The translations under genes were made by a program, and so were the position numbers. A DNA stretch of 64,000 bases from Cymodocea nodosa (taxonomy: Eukaryota > Streptophyta > Magnoliopsida > Alismatales > Cymodoceaceae). The DNA is taken from NCBI GenBank assembly GCA_036874045.1, contig CM072335.1, forward strand, positions 14,528,001 through 14,592,000. The letters run 5' to 3'. The notes under the pieces are model-generated. The model did not search any database, was not told the DNA's origin, and saw only the letters and a list, made by a program, of their open reading frames with translations. Positions 44,999-55,867 of the stretch are shown here, in pieces. Every line of letters begins with the position of its first letter. Position 1 is the first letter of the stretch.

Positions 44999-45925
44999 TG
45001 TTTAGAATGAAAAAGTGCATAATATTAAGGGTTAAATGATGGTTAATTGCATAATATTTAGCTTATCATATGAGAATTAAGCCATTATGTTATAATTACA
45101 CTGTTATATGCTTTAATGAAGGAATCTGCATAATTTTAGGGAATTAATGTTAGTTAAGTACATATTTGAATTGTCGGTAAATTGCAGGCTGTGAAATTCT
45201 TAAGTATCCGAATTTCCTATTATTTCAAAGAGTTATATTTAAAGTACCAGATAGTTATGTTTTAAACGCTAAAAGAATATTCAGGTACACAGTAACAACT
45301 CGTTGAGTTAGTTTGTAAAAATCGTAAGTTGAATATCTGAACTCGTTAAGTTAGAATTATGCACGTGCTGAATTTAAATGCTTTAGTATATCACGTGAGA
45401 TACACATATTTAACTCATTAAGTTAACATAACTATACGCATTGAGTTACATGAATACACACTAAGGTAACGCATTATGTTAGTAGCTTATTTCTTTATTA
45501 CACATATTTTATAGCTAAATCATTGAAGTAAGTTCATTGAGTTATCTATAACTTCACGGATCATTTATTTTCTAATATGCCACTGTAGTAGTTACAGAAA
45601 TAGGACATTCGAAGGAAAACCACGATTGCATATATCACATAGGAATTCACTCGTGGAAGGAAGAAGAAATCACCATTGTTGATATGAATGAAGGAAATCC
45701 AACCGATCATCTAAGCAGAAGCAGTTACTACTGAAAGAAATATAAAAGAAGAGGAGAAAGACGAAGAAAGTGTGGTGGGCAGTGTGTATAGAGATGGATG
45801 ACCGTGCTAATTGCAGGCAGCATCGGAAGTTCACTGAAACTCCACACCATCACCAAAATCACCAACCATCAGAGGTCTGTGAGGATACTTTCCTAATGTT
45901 GGGTCGATTCCGAGTCAAACAACAT
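44999..45925 (+). mobile_element. truncated 5' LTR of element G
   Basis: Colinear with 51388-52310 (U3, TATA region GTGTATAGAG at about 45786-45795, and early R). It stops near 45925, where pol sequence begins. Confidence 0.88.
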
Positions 45926-46783
45926 CAAGGGCTGTTATAAATTGTAAAACTTGAGTAATGAAGTTAGTATATGGTAATAAGGATACTCAATTAAATATTT
46001 TCAAACCAAAAAAGTTTGAGGAGTTAGAAATGTCCTTACATATTATAGACTTTTTAGATGATAAAGGAGATATGCTAGATGATGTGATTCAAGAAGAACT
46101 AAATAGGAAACTAAATTCTAAAAATTTAGGAGAAAGTGAAAGCATAAATGTAGAAGGAGATCAAGAAGAAATTAATATAGAAAATGAAAATGTCCAATTA
46201 GGAGCTCTAGCTTCTGATGGGCAACATTTAGATTTAAAACATTTACCTCTTGAATTAACCTATATATTTCTGAAAGAAAAACAAACATGTCCAATCATTA
46301 TTACTTCATATTTAAAAGAGGATCAAATTGCTAAATTAAAAGATGTAGTAAAAACTTATAAAGAAGCAATAAGATGGACTATGATTGATATAAAAGGGTT
46401 AAGTGCAACTTTATGCTGTCACCACATATATTTAGAAGAGAATGCTAAACTAGTTAGAATTCCTGAGAAGAGATTAAATCCAAACCTTAAAGAACTAGTT
46501 AGGAAGGAAATAGTGAAATGGTTAGATAATGATATAATTTATCTGATTTCTGATAGCTCATGGGTTAGTCCAATCCATGTAGTTCCCAAGAAATCAGGAT
46601 TAACAGTTATTAGGAATGAAAGTCAGGACTTGATACCTACTAGAATTCAATCAAGCTGAAGAGTGTATATAGACTATTGAAAGTTGAATGCTATGACTAG
46701 GAAAGATCATTTTTCCTTACCTTTTATAGATCAAATGCTAGAGAAATTAGTAGGGCAAGAATATTTTTGTTTCCTAGATGGGT
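45926..46783 (+). pseudogene. Ty3/gypsy protease-RT connector and RT N-terminus, element G
   Basis: Starts in the conserved 'INCKTG..KLVYGN' connector. An open 233-codon piece (45958-46659) carries the acidic connector, 'YKEAIRWTMIDIKGLSATLC', and RT fingers 'RKEIVKWLDNDIIYLISDSS' and 'WVSPIHVVPKKSG'. After a stop it continues 'LNAMTRKDHFSLPFIDQMLEKL' and 'EYFCFLDGYSG'. It then switches at 46784 to the promoter module. The RT palm is missing. The Met at 45958 is internal to the polyprotein. Confidence 0.87.
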
Positions 46784-47165
46784 ATTCAGGAGTTGAGTTA
46801 ACCTTAACTCCACGAGGTCAATAATATAATATAAGGTCACTCTATTGAGTTATCTGTAACTCAACGAAGTTAGTCGATGGAGTTAGCAACAGTAATCAAA
46901 GTTAGTCTGTTGAGTTAACTGTAACTCAGCGAGGTTAGTTCGTGGATTAAGTTAAACGGTTATTCTTTTAGCCACGAACGAAATTTCGTGGGTTTAGCGG
47001 TTACTAAAATTTGAAATCAGAAGTGGAACACGTATCCATAAAAATAGGAACCACACTGCACGTTACAAGACACGTTCTTGCAATGAGATTCATTTTCCTT
47101 ATAGACGTGCATTATAAATATAGAACAAAATGTTATTTACTACCAGCACTTAACTATAGACATGC
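46784..47165 (+). promoter_or_regulatory. internal promoter-like module, element G
   Basis: Palindromes GTTGAGTTA/TAACTCAA at 46785-46945, then the conserved tract with TATAAATA at 47113-47120. It aligns with the minus-strand module at 35800-36180. In this copy it reads into gag, with the F-box gene about 1.3 kb further on. Confidence 0.55.
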
Positions 47166-48200
47166 ATTATTCATTTGCTTTGTGGGTTTACAAGTTTGTC
47201 AAATGATGAAAATGTCGAACATGAGTATAGATGCTATTAAACTTAGATATATCTCTTTTATTTTAAAAGACATAACTAAGAGATGGTTGTATACTCGGTT
47301 GCTTGATTCAATTTCTACATGAACTGAATTTTACTCTATTTTTCTAGAAAAATATTATCCAACACATCAAACGATTAAAAAGAAAAAGGAAATATTAATG
47401 TGTAGCCAAAAACAAGGAGAATCATTCTAGAAATATTTTGAAAGATTTAAAGATTTACTGACTCAATGTCCACATCATGCAATGAGTAAAGCACAATTAA
47501 TAGGTATAATTTATGAAGTCATAGATGTTTCAACGAAATCTTTATTAGAATCTACTTGTCAGAATGGATTTTTAAAACTGTGTAGTGAAGAAGCATGGGC
47601 ATATTTAGAAATCTTGCAAAAAGAACTACATAGTGGGAAAACTCGGCTGAAGCTATTACAAATAAAAGAATATTGCCAAGGGGAATGCATGAAATAGATT
47701 CAAGTACTATGCTTGAAGTTAAATTAACTGAATTAACAAAGAAAATAGAAGTGTTATCATTAAATCAAAAGTTAGCAGAAAAGAATGCAAACGTTAATGA
47801 TTTAGGTATTATTTATGATAGAAACTAGAAAGATAACTTTAGAAATTCTTATAACCCTAATTGGAGAAATCACTCGAATCTATCTTGGAGAAACAACAAT
47901 TTCCAAGGAAGAGAAAATATAAATGACAAAAATATAAGTTATGAAACATTAATTGAACAAGGATCTAGAATAGAGAAATTAGAAAAGATAATTCAATAAT
48001 TAAACAATCATCTAGATCTTGTATTTGGAAATGCTGCAATTCAAAATCAAAATATGAATAGAAATATACCCCCTAGATAGAAGGAATCAATGGAAGTTAA
48101 ACCTATTGGAGGATTGCCAATGCAAGTACTATGTAACCTTGTCAACAGGACTGTTAATGAAATTGATACCTCCTATGGGAGGGAAGCTGAATGAAGTAGT
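47166..48200 (+). pseudogene. Ty3/gypsy Gag capsid region, element G
   Basis: Joins the promoter module at about 47166-47190. It reads 'QVCQMMKMSNMSIDAIKLRYIS', 'RWLYTRLLDSIS', then 'CPHHAMSKAQLIGIIYE' and 'LCSEEAWAYLE' (open 47482-47697). It ends with the tail 'YNPNWRNHSNLSWRNNNFQG' and 'IEKLEKIIQ'. The N-terminal 60 or so residues found in the copy at 573-854 are missing. It is broken by several stops and frameshifts. No primer-binding site or LTR leader precedes it. Confidence 0.82.
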
Positions 48201-48360
48201 AAAACTAAAGTAACTATGTATAATATAGTAAATATATAAAAAAATATAAAAAGAAAAAAATGTAAGTTTAATTGTAGTTAGTAATATCGTAAAGTTATTA
48301 CTTAACTCAACGAACTTAGTCCATTGAGTTATGACCTAACTCCACGAGGGTGTGTAAGTA
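48201..48360 (+). repeat. short palindrome cluster before F-box gene
   Basis: Between gag and the F-box gene, 48300-48350 carries ACTCAACGAACTTAGTCC and ATTGAGTTATGACCTAACTCC words of the family lexicon. Confidence 0.6.
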
Positions 48361-48417
48361 GCTATGTTAATTTTATCTCTATTAAATTTTTGTTTATGTT
48401 ATACAAAATCACAACAG

Positions 48418-49557
48418 ATGGAATTGATGAAATTACCACTTGATGCATTGAGGGAAGTATTGAGTAACCTGTCAGCTAAATATCTATGTAGATTGTGTTG
48501 TGTATCAAAGGAAATCAAAGATTGTATTAGAGAAAAATATTTTCATGGACTACAAGCTGCAAAAATGACTAAGATTAGAGATGGATTGTTATGAAAGTCA
48601 TTTAATCATAGTTCAATCAGCTATGAATATCTGAATATGGAAGAAATGGCTGGAATTCCACCCAATACATTAGAAGGAATAGATCATATTATGGGGATAG
48701 ACGAAGGATTAATTATTTACAGAACCAAACCAAGGTATGCAATTCTGTTACCCAATATTTTGATTAGAAATCTTATCACTAGAGAAGAATAGAATATAGG
48801 AAGGCCTAATAGATTTGAGGTACCAACTGAAAATTATGGGTTAGCATTAATCTTTTCTGATAAAAATTCAACCATTCCTGAAAAATTGTATTACTAGAGA
48901 CCAACTGGAAATTGGGATGAAGATTTATGCTTAAGTGTGTATAATTTTCTGAATAGATCTTGGATTGAAAATACTATGATATATTTAGGACAAAAAGCAT
49001 TAATTAACAGCATGCATATCATACTTGATGGATATATATATCTAGTCACAAATATATTAGTTGCATTTAGATTTAATTTATATATAGTAAGTATAGACAG
49101 TTATGATGATGACTTTATAGAAATATTACCTATACCGAGTGATATAGCTAAACCACCATCTTCAGAATATGATAAAATTCAATTAGGAATGTGGTATAAT
49201 GAATATGATGATCTTACTTTATGTCTGATAAGATGGTGGGATGAATTGAGGAAATTTCAAATATAGATTATGAAAGACCTAAATGAATGGAAGTGGGAAG
49301 AGGAATATGTTGAAATAGATGTAGAAATAGAAGCAGCTACATTATCATGGAACAGAAGAGGATCCCTTTCTGCATTTCAATTCATTAATGGAAATACACT
49401 TATATTTAGTATTGATAACATACTGCAAATTTACAAGTTAAAAAGGAAAATAGACTACATTAAAATAGAATTAATAGCAAGAAGAATTATGCCTAAAAAG
49501 TTTGCATGGACTGACATGTTTATTCCATTTGTTACCACTTTTCAATTATGTTCTTAA
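48418..49557 (+). pseudogene. F-box/FBA-like gene carried by gypsy element, copy G
   Basis: 380 codons including the final stop, all in one frame, with four internal stops (TGA 48592, TAG 48790, 48895 and 49264). The F-box is at residues 1-45 ('LPLDALREVLSNLSAKYLCR', 'CCVSKEIKDCI'). FBA-like features follow: 'GIDEGLIIYRTKPRYA', 'VYNFLNRSWIENT', 'DGYIYLVTN' and 'WWDELRKFQI'. It ends 'RIMPKKFAWTDMFIPFV'. Counted from its first Met it is exactly as long as copy B counted from the homologous Met. The two differ by one codon lost and one gained, with no frameshift. Role as for copy B: a SKP1-binding substrate adaptor by family, target unknown. Confidence 0.85.
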
Positions 49558-49690
49558 AGTATGATTTTATACTTTTAATGTTGTGCGTATTTTGCATTTA
49601 TTTTTAGAAAAAAAAAAGAAGAAAAGAAAAATTTTAGTTTTAGTTTTATTTTATAAAAAAAAATAATAATAAAATATCAATCCAATTTGT

Positions 49691-49767
49691 TGGTATCTGT
49701 TCTAGGAAACCAACTGGCTTGCTTGTGAGCCACCAAAGGCATAGAAGCCTGGGTTCCACACAAGACA
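49691..49767 (+). other. conserved foldable block, copy G
   Basis: GGAAACC (49705-49711) can pair with GGGTTCC (49751-49757), enclosing two small stems: GGCT/AGCC around TGCTTGTG and GGC/GCC around ATAGAA. It lies 130 bp after the F-box stop. The surrounding sequence is much less conserved than this block. Confidence 0.6.
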
Positions 49768-50029
49768 CTGATTTAACAAGTTAAGTTGTTATTTTGTTAT
49801 ATAATTTACTTTTATTTGTGAATGAAAAGTTTTTTAGAATCAAAAATCGGAAGATATGAAAGGAGATATAAAAGAACAAGGTATGTAATTGATTACTTAT
49901 CCTGAATTTACATTTAAACTCAATTCGTGGAGTTATTCATTAACTCAATGAATTAAGTTCGTTGAGTTAGATGTTAAGTCAACGGAACAATATTCATGCC
50001 TACTACAATTACTGTATTTACTATAAAAT

Positions 50030-50077
50030 CTTTTACATCGAGGACAATGCAAAATGTAGGTATGGGGGGAAGGTAAT
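50030..50077 (+). other. internal polypurine tract and GAGGACAATG motif, element G
   Basis: ACATCGAGGACAATGC, then GTATGGGGGGAAGGTAA. A palindrome cluster (49915-49990) lies just upstream. Confidence 0.8.
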
Positions 50078-51376
50078 TAAAGTAACAACCATGTAATTTT
50101 GTTAATTAAAGGAATTAGAATGGTACTGCAAAGTTCTGTGGAAATGAAAACTTTTTTTTTATGAATTTGCTGTAACTATCCAATAATTGAAACTGTAAAA
50201 TTTTTAAGAACTGTAACTACTTGAATGTTATATTTAGAATCTTATATAAGATGCTACAAAATTTTACTATTCATACAAATCTAGATATAGTATCTTATGT
50301 TTTTGCTGAATTTTATAAGTTTAACAGTTTCATGATTTTAAAAAGAAAACAAAATGCTTAACTGAAACTCAGTAAATTATCTGAAATCCTAGAAGAGTTG
50401 AAATGTTGATTTTTGGATTAAATGACATACATATGATCAAGGATACATTTAATTTGATTGATTAAACTTGTAGAATGATTTATGTGTAAATCTTATTAAA
50501 CTATAGAAAAAGTATGAGCTTATTGAGATGATTCATATTTTTAGTAAATAATAGAAGCAAAACTATACAAGATTTGTGTTTTATTGCATCTGTATTAATG
50601 AAATACATATATATACTGTGTTGAAAAGAAAAAAGAGGAAAAAAAGAGAAGAAAAAAAACTTTGAGAGTTTAATAACTTGTTTGATCACGAGCCTTTTGT
50701 ACTTGAGCAGATAGGTATGTAAAAATTATTGACCTGAAAAAGGACTCTTTAAATCTGGCAACCTAAGATCCTAATCAGATTTGGGATTGTTGACTGAAAG
50801 TTCGATACATGAGTACACTAGAAAGCTCTTGTATAATTCAAGCTTTTCAAATTAACTTTTAAAGTACAAATATGCATATACTATTCTGAAGAGATAAAAG
50901 TGTTTTGTGAAATACAGATATCTTTTGAATCAAGTATATTTTCTATTATCTAAGATTGCTGAAGTATGAATCGAGAATAGACTTTTGAAGTTGTTTATCT
51001 AAGATACAATTCTTTATTCTACTTGTCTTAATCATATTGAATTGGATTGTGTTTTGATTTGTATATAGTTGAAATTTATTCTGGAAATCATATTGGAAAA
51101 TTCAGGATAACAGATGTTGAAAAGAAGAAAAAAATGATAATATAATTAACACCTATGTGATGCTGATATATTTTGTATGTAATTTACATATGTTTTAAAT
51201 ATATTTACAGGTTGAAGAGGAGAAAACAAAGTTAAAACAGATTACTAAAAAGTACAGAATATATAGTAATCTAATTTACGTATTCTAAAGAAGAACGAAA
51301 TGAAGAATTAATTCTAACACTTTAGAAAGACCAACTAGTTAGATCTTAGTTTGCTAAGGGACTAGCAAAATTTAAG
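50078..51376 (+). other. 3' non-coding region between the two polypurine tracts, element G
   Basis: Colinear with the minus strand of 32812-34114. No ORF. It contains TTGTTTGATCACGAGCC and ATCTGGCAACCTAAGATCC landmarks shared with copy B. Confidence 0.75.
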
Positions 51377-51387
51377 TATGGGGGAAG
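51377..51387 (+). other. polypurine tract adjoining 3' LTR, element G
   Basis: TATGGGGGAAG directly before TGTTTAGAATG. Confidence 0.88.
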
Positions 51388-54300
51388 TGTTTAGAATGAA
51401 AAAGTGCATAATATTAAAGGTTAAATAATGGTTAATTGCATAATATTTAGCTTATCATATGAGAATTAAGCCATTATGTTATAATTGCATTGTTATATGC
51501 TTTAATGAAGGAATCTGTATAATTTCAGGGAATTAATGTTAATTAAGTATATATCTGAACTGTTGGTAAATTGCAAGCTATGAAATTCTTAAGTATCCAA
51601 ATTTTCTGTTATTTCGAAGAGTTATATTTAAAGTACCAGATAGTTATGTTTTAAACGCTAAAAGAATATTCAGGTACATAGTAACAACTTGTTGAGTTAG
51701 TGAGTAAAAACTGTAAGTTGAATATCTAAATTCGTTAAGTTAGAATTATGCACGTGTTGAATTTAAATGTTTTAGTATATCACGTGAGATGTACATGTTT
51801 AACTCATTAAGTTAGCATAACTATACGCATTGAGTTACATGAATATACACTAAGGTAACACGTTATGTTAGCAGCTTATTTCTTTATTGCACGTGTTTTA
51901 TAGTTAAATCAACGAAGTCTGTTGAGTTATCTGTAACTCCATGGACCATTTATTTTCTAATATGCCACTGTAGTAGTTACAGAAACAAGACATTCGAAGG
52001 AAAACCACAATTGCATGTATCACGTAGGAATTCACTCATGGAAGGAAGAAGAAATCACCATCGTTGATATGAATAAAGGAAATCCAACTGATCATCTAAG
52101 CAAAAGTAGCTACTACTGAAAGAAATATAAAAGAAGAGGAGAAAGACGAAGCAAGTGAGGTGGGTAGTGTGTGCAGAGGTGGAGGACCGTGCTAACTGCA
52201 GGCAACATCGGAAGTTCACTAAAACTCCACACCATCACCAAAACCACCAACCATCGGAGGTCTGTGAGGATACTTTCCTGATGTTGAGTCGATTCCGAGC
52301 CAAACATGATGATTAACAACCATTGTGAGAAGTGATTGCGTCACAGGAAGGGAAGCCATTTTCACCAAGCACCGACTCATATCTCAGGAGATTGTAAAGC
52401 TTCTAGCCTTGGTTTTGAGTTGATGCCAGTATGCTGAAGAGGAGATCATCTTGCAATTTTGGACTCGCGATTCTATAGGAAGAGGAGGCAAGATTGTAAG
52501 TGATTAAGTTTTCAGCGGTGTAATCACGTCACATGTAGTGACAGAAGTATTTACTATTGATAGAGGTTTTTACATTTCACCTTTCATTCATCTTCATGAA
52601 CATATCAAAACAAAATTACCAAAAACAACAAATTATCTGTGTAGGATCGTCTGTATCACAAGAGGGAGGTGAATTGTGTCTTTTGTAATTAAAATACTAG
52701 CAGATAAAACAAGAGCACAAAACACTCGTAAATGAAATTCTATTCTTTATGTAAAGACAGAATTTACAATATCTTTTCAGCTCAATTCACTTCTTGACGG
52801 TTTTGATACAGTAATGTTCGATATACAATTCAAATAGAAAAAGATAAAGCTCTTATTCAAAACTAACTTCGAATTGTATAAAACCTGATCTTTATGCACA
52901 CATCTTCTTTCCTTCTCTTTGCTCAGCTTCTGTATCTCTTCTTCTCTAGTTGTCGAATTTCCAGACTTCTTACGTTTGCAGCTCCTCTTCTAAAATTGCT
53001 TAGAATTTCGAACTTCTTCTGATGTTGGAGAACTTTTTAGAATATGAATATTCAAACTTAACTTTTCAGTTAGGGATCTGGATTGAATATTTAGCTTGGT
53101 TATTGAGATTGGGATCCTCTGTTGTAATGTAGCTCATACTCTCTATTAGTAGTCGAACTCTGTTGTCTTTCACATTCAACATGTTCATCCACTTAATCCA
53201 TAATCCACGTACTAATTTTTTCATTAATCCAAATTGCTATCTTTTTGAGTTTCCACTTTTTCCACTATAATTTTGAATTTCCATGATCTCCACTATAATT
53301 TTGAATTTCCACGATCTCCACTTCGTAGATTCATCAAAGTTTTATCTTCCTGGAGTCTTGTAGAATATCTTCTAAGTCTTCGATTTAGTCGAACACTTAT
53401 CCTTTAAGTCCTGTAAAAACTCGAACACTTATCTGTAACTCTTTGAGTTTTTGCACTTACAAAACACGTGACTGAACAAGGAAAACTTATATGTTCGTTA
53501 GTCATTTTATAAAACTCGAACAGTTATCTATCCATGCGTATAAAAACTCAAACAGTTATCTAACTATTTGATTTTCATTACCAAACGCACATGGAAAACA
53601 AGTGACAACTTAAAACATTAAAAACACTCGTGTAGATAACTTAACTATACGAGTTTTTAACATAAACTATTCGACAAAAACAAAACATTAACTATCCGAA
53701 AGTTTAACTATCAAAAATCTAACTCTTCGGAAATCTTTAATTTATCCGACATAAAAATGAAACTTTCCAATAATCTGTTAACTATTATACTTAGAGAATA
53801 TTATGTAGACTTATTTAAAAACGTTAATAAAGCATATATCATCAAAATTAAATTCCTAACAATCTGTGTTTACATTTATATTTAAGTGTTGTATTGTTTG
53901 TTTGGTATCGTGATTAATGTTACCATTGTTAGTATTGTGAATGTTTTATGTTTGTTTGATTCAGAAAATAGAAAATAGTTTTACAGTTTACTGAAATTGA
54001 TTCGTTCCAAATACTTAAATATTTTAATGGTTACTGTTTGAAATATCTGAATGTTAGTATTGCTTAATGATAAATCTAATATTAACTAACATTGAAGAGC
54101 TTAATTAATGTTATTTACAATCTATGGAACTGCCCAATGGTTGACCGAATTCCTCTGTAAATAGTAGTATTTAACTGGAAAGATAGGCTCATGGAGTTAA
54201 CATAAGTTTCACAAGATTAGTCTGTTAAGTAAGCCATAACTCAATGAACTAAGTCTGTTGTGTTAACTATAACTCAATGGAGTGCTTACTGAACACATAA

Positions 54301-54529
54301 ACTCTAATATAAAAATTGAAACAATACACAATTCTTACTCAATCTTTGTGGGATCAACCTGTACTTACACACAAATACAATATACACTGTGCACTTGCAG
54401 TTAAAACATAAATTGGAATTAATATCTAATCTGTGTGAAAGGTTGTTTGCTTACTTTTAAAAGTAATTATTGATATAATCATAAAGACAAATTAAACAAG
54501 TTTAAGAATTAACTTAACAACCCCAAACA
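51388..54529 (+). mobile_element. 3' LTR of element G, split by a solo copia LTR
   Basis: 51388-52639 and 53867-54529 together make about 1.9 kb, colinear with the other LTRs. It includes the palindrome clusters near 51910-51960 and 54190-54290. It ends CCCCAAACA followed by the CTCTT duplication. Confidence 0.9.
52640..53861 (-). mobile_element. solo copia LTR, 1222 bp, target duplication ATCTG
   Basis: Plus-strand edges are TGTAGGATCG and TTCCTAACA, with ATCTG at 52635-52639 and 53862-53866. The GGATCG...GAGGGAGGTGAAT start is shared with 16854, 28098 and 56088. That end faces the primer-binding site in the SIRE-like element, so the sense strand should be minus. It carries AACTATCCGAAA-type words at 53510-53760. 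Confidence 0.9.
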
Positions 54530-54845
54530 CTCTTCAAACATTGTCTACCAAACTTACTAATCACCTCTGAGCACTTTGGCTTAACTCTCTTAAATTTCTT
54601 CGAATACTTAGAACTTAAGTTTCTAAGCTCTTTATTTTAGAGCTACTTCGAATACTTAGGGGGGGTTTGTGCACTCAAAATCTGATGGAATTGAAAATTT
54701 TTTCCGTTAGATTCTGAGTCATGAGGTGTTTGTATCTTTTGGAATTCAAATTCCTTGGGCATTTGAATTCCAATCATGTGTAAAGGTTGGGAAAATGAAT
54801 TCCCAACCTAAAAGGTCGGAATTCATTTTCCGAAAGACTACTCAA

Positions 54846-55110
54846 CGCTCGCCTTCTTGCTCGGCCTCGCACCCTTGTGCTTACATGCACCCCACGCTCG
54901 CCCGTGCCCTTGACGCTTGCCTACACCCTTGCGCTTGCCTGCACCCTCGATGCTCACCCTCGTGCTCGCTCGAGCCCTCGCGCTCGCCTGCACCCTCGAC
55001 ACTTGCCCTTGCACTCACCCATGCCCTCATGCTCGACGCTCACCCTTGCGCTTGCCTGCACCCTCGTGCTCAACACTCGCCCTCGTGCTTGTCGGTGGAA
55101 GGTACATTTT
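54846..55110 (+). repeat. GC-rich degenerate repeat inside Harbinger element
   Basis: A CpG-rich island of variants of GCTCGCCTGCACCCTCG with a period near 12-24 bp. Overlapping open frames in all registers reflect composition. GTGGAAGGTACATT repeats directly at 55095 and 55146, just after it. Confidence 0.7.
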
Positions 55111-55867
55111 GCCTATCAAAACTTCCACTTGCCCTCCCGCTCGCTAGTGGAAGGTACATTCTAATGCTACCATTTACATGATTGAGTGGGTTCACATCTT
55201 CGGTACATACATGTATATAGGCGCCTCACTTAGCCAAGATCTTAATATTCTAGCAAAAAGATCGATCATCAGCTTTGGTAAGGTATTGATCCCTCTTTTT
55301 CGTTGTGTCCAGGACCCTATTCATTCTCCCTAAGCTCCCTAAAATTAAATGATGCCTCGGCGATGTTCCGAAAACAGAATTATTCGACTTTAATCAATTT
55401 CCTAATTTAGCTATTGTCGTGTAATCACATCATAGTGTGTATATATGTGACTAGTCATTTTCTAATCACATCATCATCGTTCTCACCATTCCGTGGCTTC
55501 CAAAATACACTTTAGTCAAGCCATTCATGATGCTGTGCTGACTAAGATTTTTCTCCAAACTAGTGTTTCCCTTTCTACTAGAAGTGTGGTTTTAGACCCT
55601 TTTTCTTTTCTTTTTGGCAAAGTAAATGGTACAGGATTTACAATAGATCTTGAGTATGTTCTATGTGTGAAATAGCCAAATAAGCAATCTAATCCTACTT
55701 AGTCATAAGTTATCATGCTTCATATTTTACTCAAAATTTTTCATTCCATTTTCCCTAATATATCCAAGTAGCTAGGTATTATTTTATATGTCAATCTAAT
55801 GTTTATGTTAATGTCCATTTCTATGTTATGGTGCATTTTATATAATGTTCATATATGTATTCCTAAG
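55111..55867 (+). other. leader region of Harbinger element
   Basis: Non-coding stretch before the Myb/SANT-like gene. TATATAG at 55214-55220, followed by a GC-richer stretch, is a possible promoter. No ORF I can support. Confidence 0.4.

Larger units (their letters stand above)
44999..54529 (+). mobile_element. rearranged Athila-like gypsy element G with F-box gene, target duplication CTCTT
   Basis: Begins TGTTTAGAATG at 44999 and ends CCCCAAACA at 54529, flanked by a perfect duplication CTCTT (44994-44998, 54530-54534). Order: truncated 5' LTR, RT fragment, promoter module, gag, F-box gene, foldable block, internal polypurine tract, LTR-adjacent polypurine tract, 3' LTR. The primer-binding site, gag start, protease, RNase H, integrase and env-position ORF are missing. 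The 3' LTR holds a solo copia LTR. Confidence 0.9.

Noticed and set aside
54726..55181. 151-codon Cys/Pro/Leu/Arg-rich open frame in the Harbinger leader
   Set aside because: It is the translation of a CpG-rich repeat with equally open overlapping frames, and it reads like low-complexity sequence.
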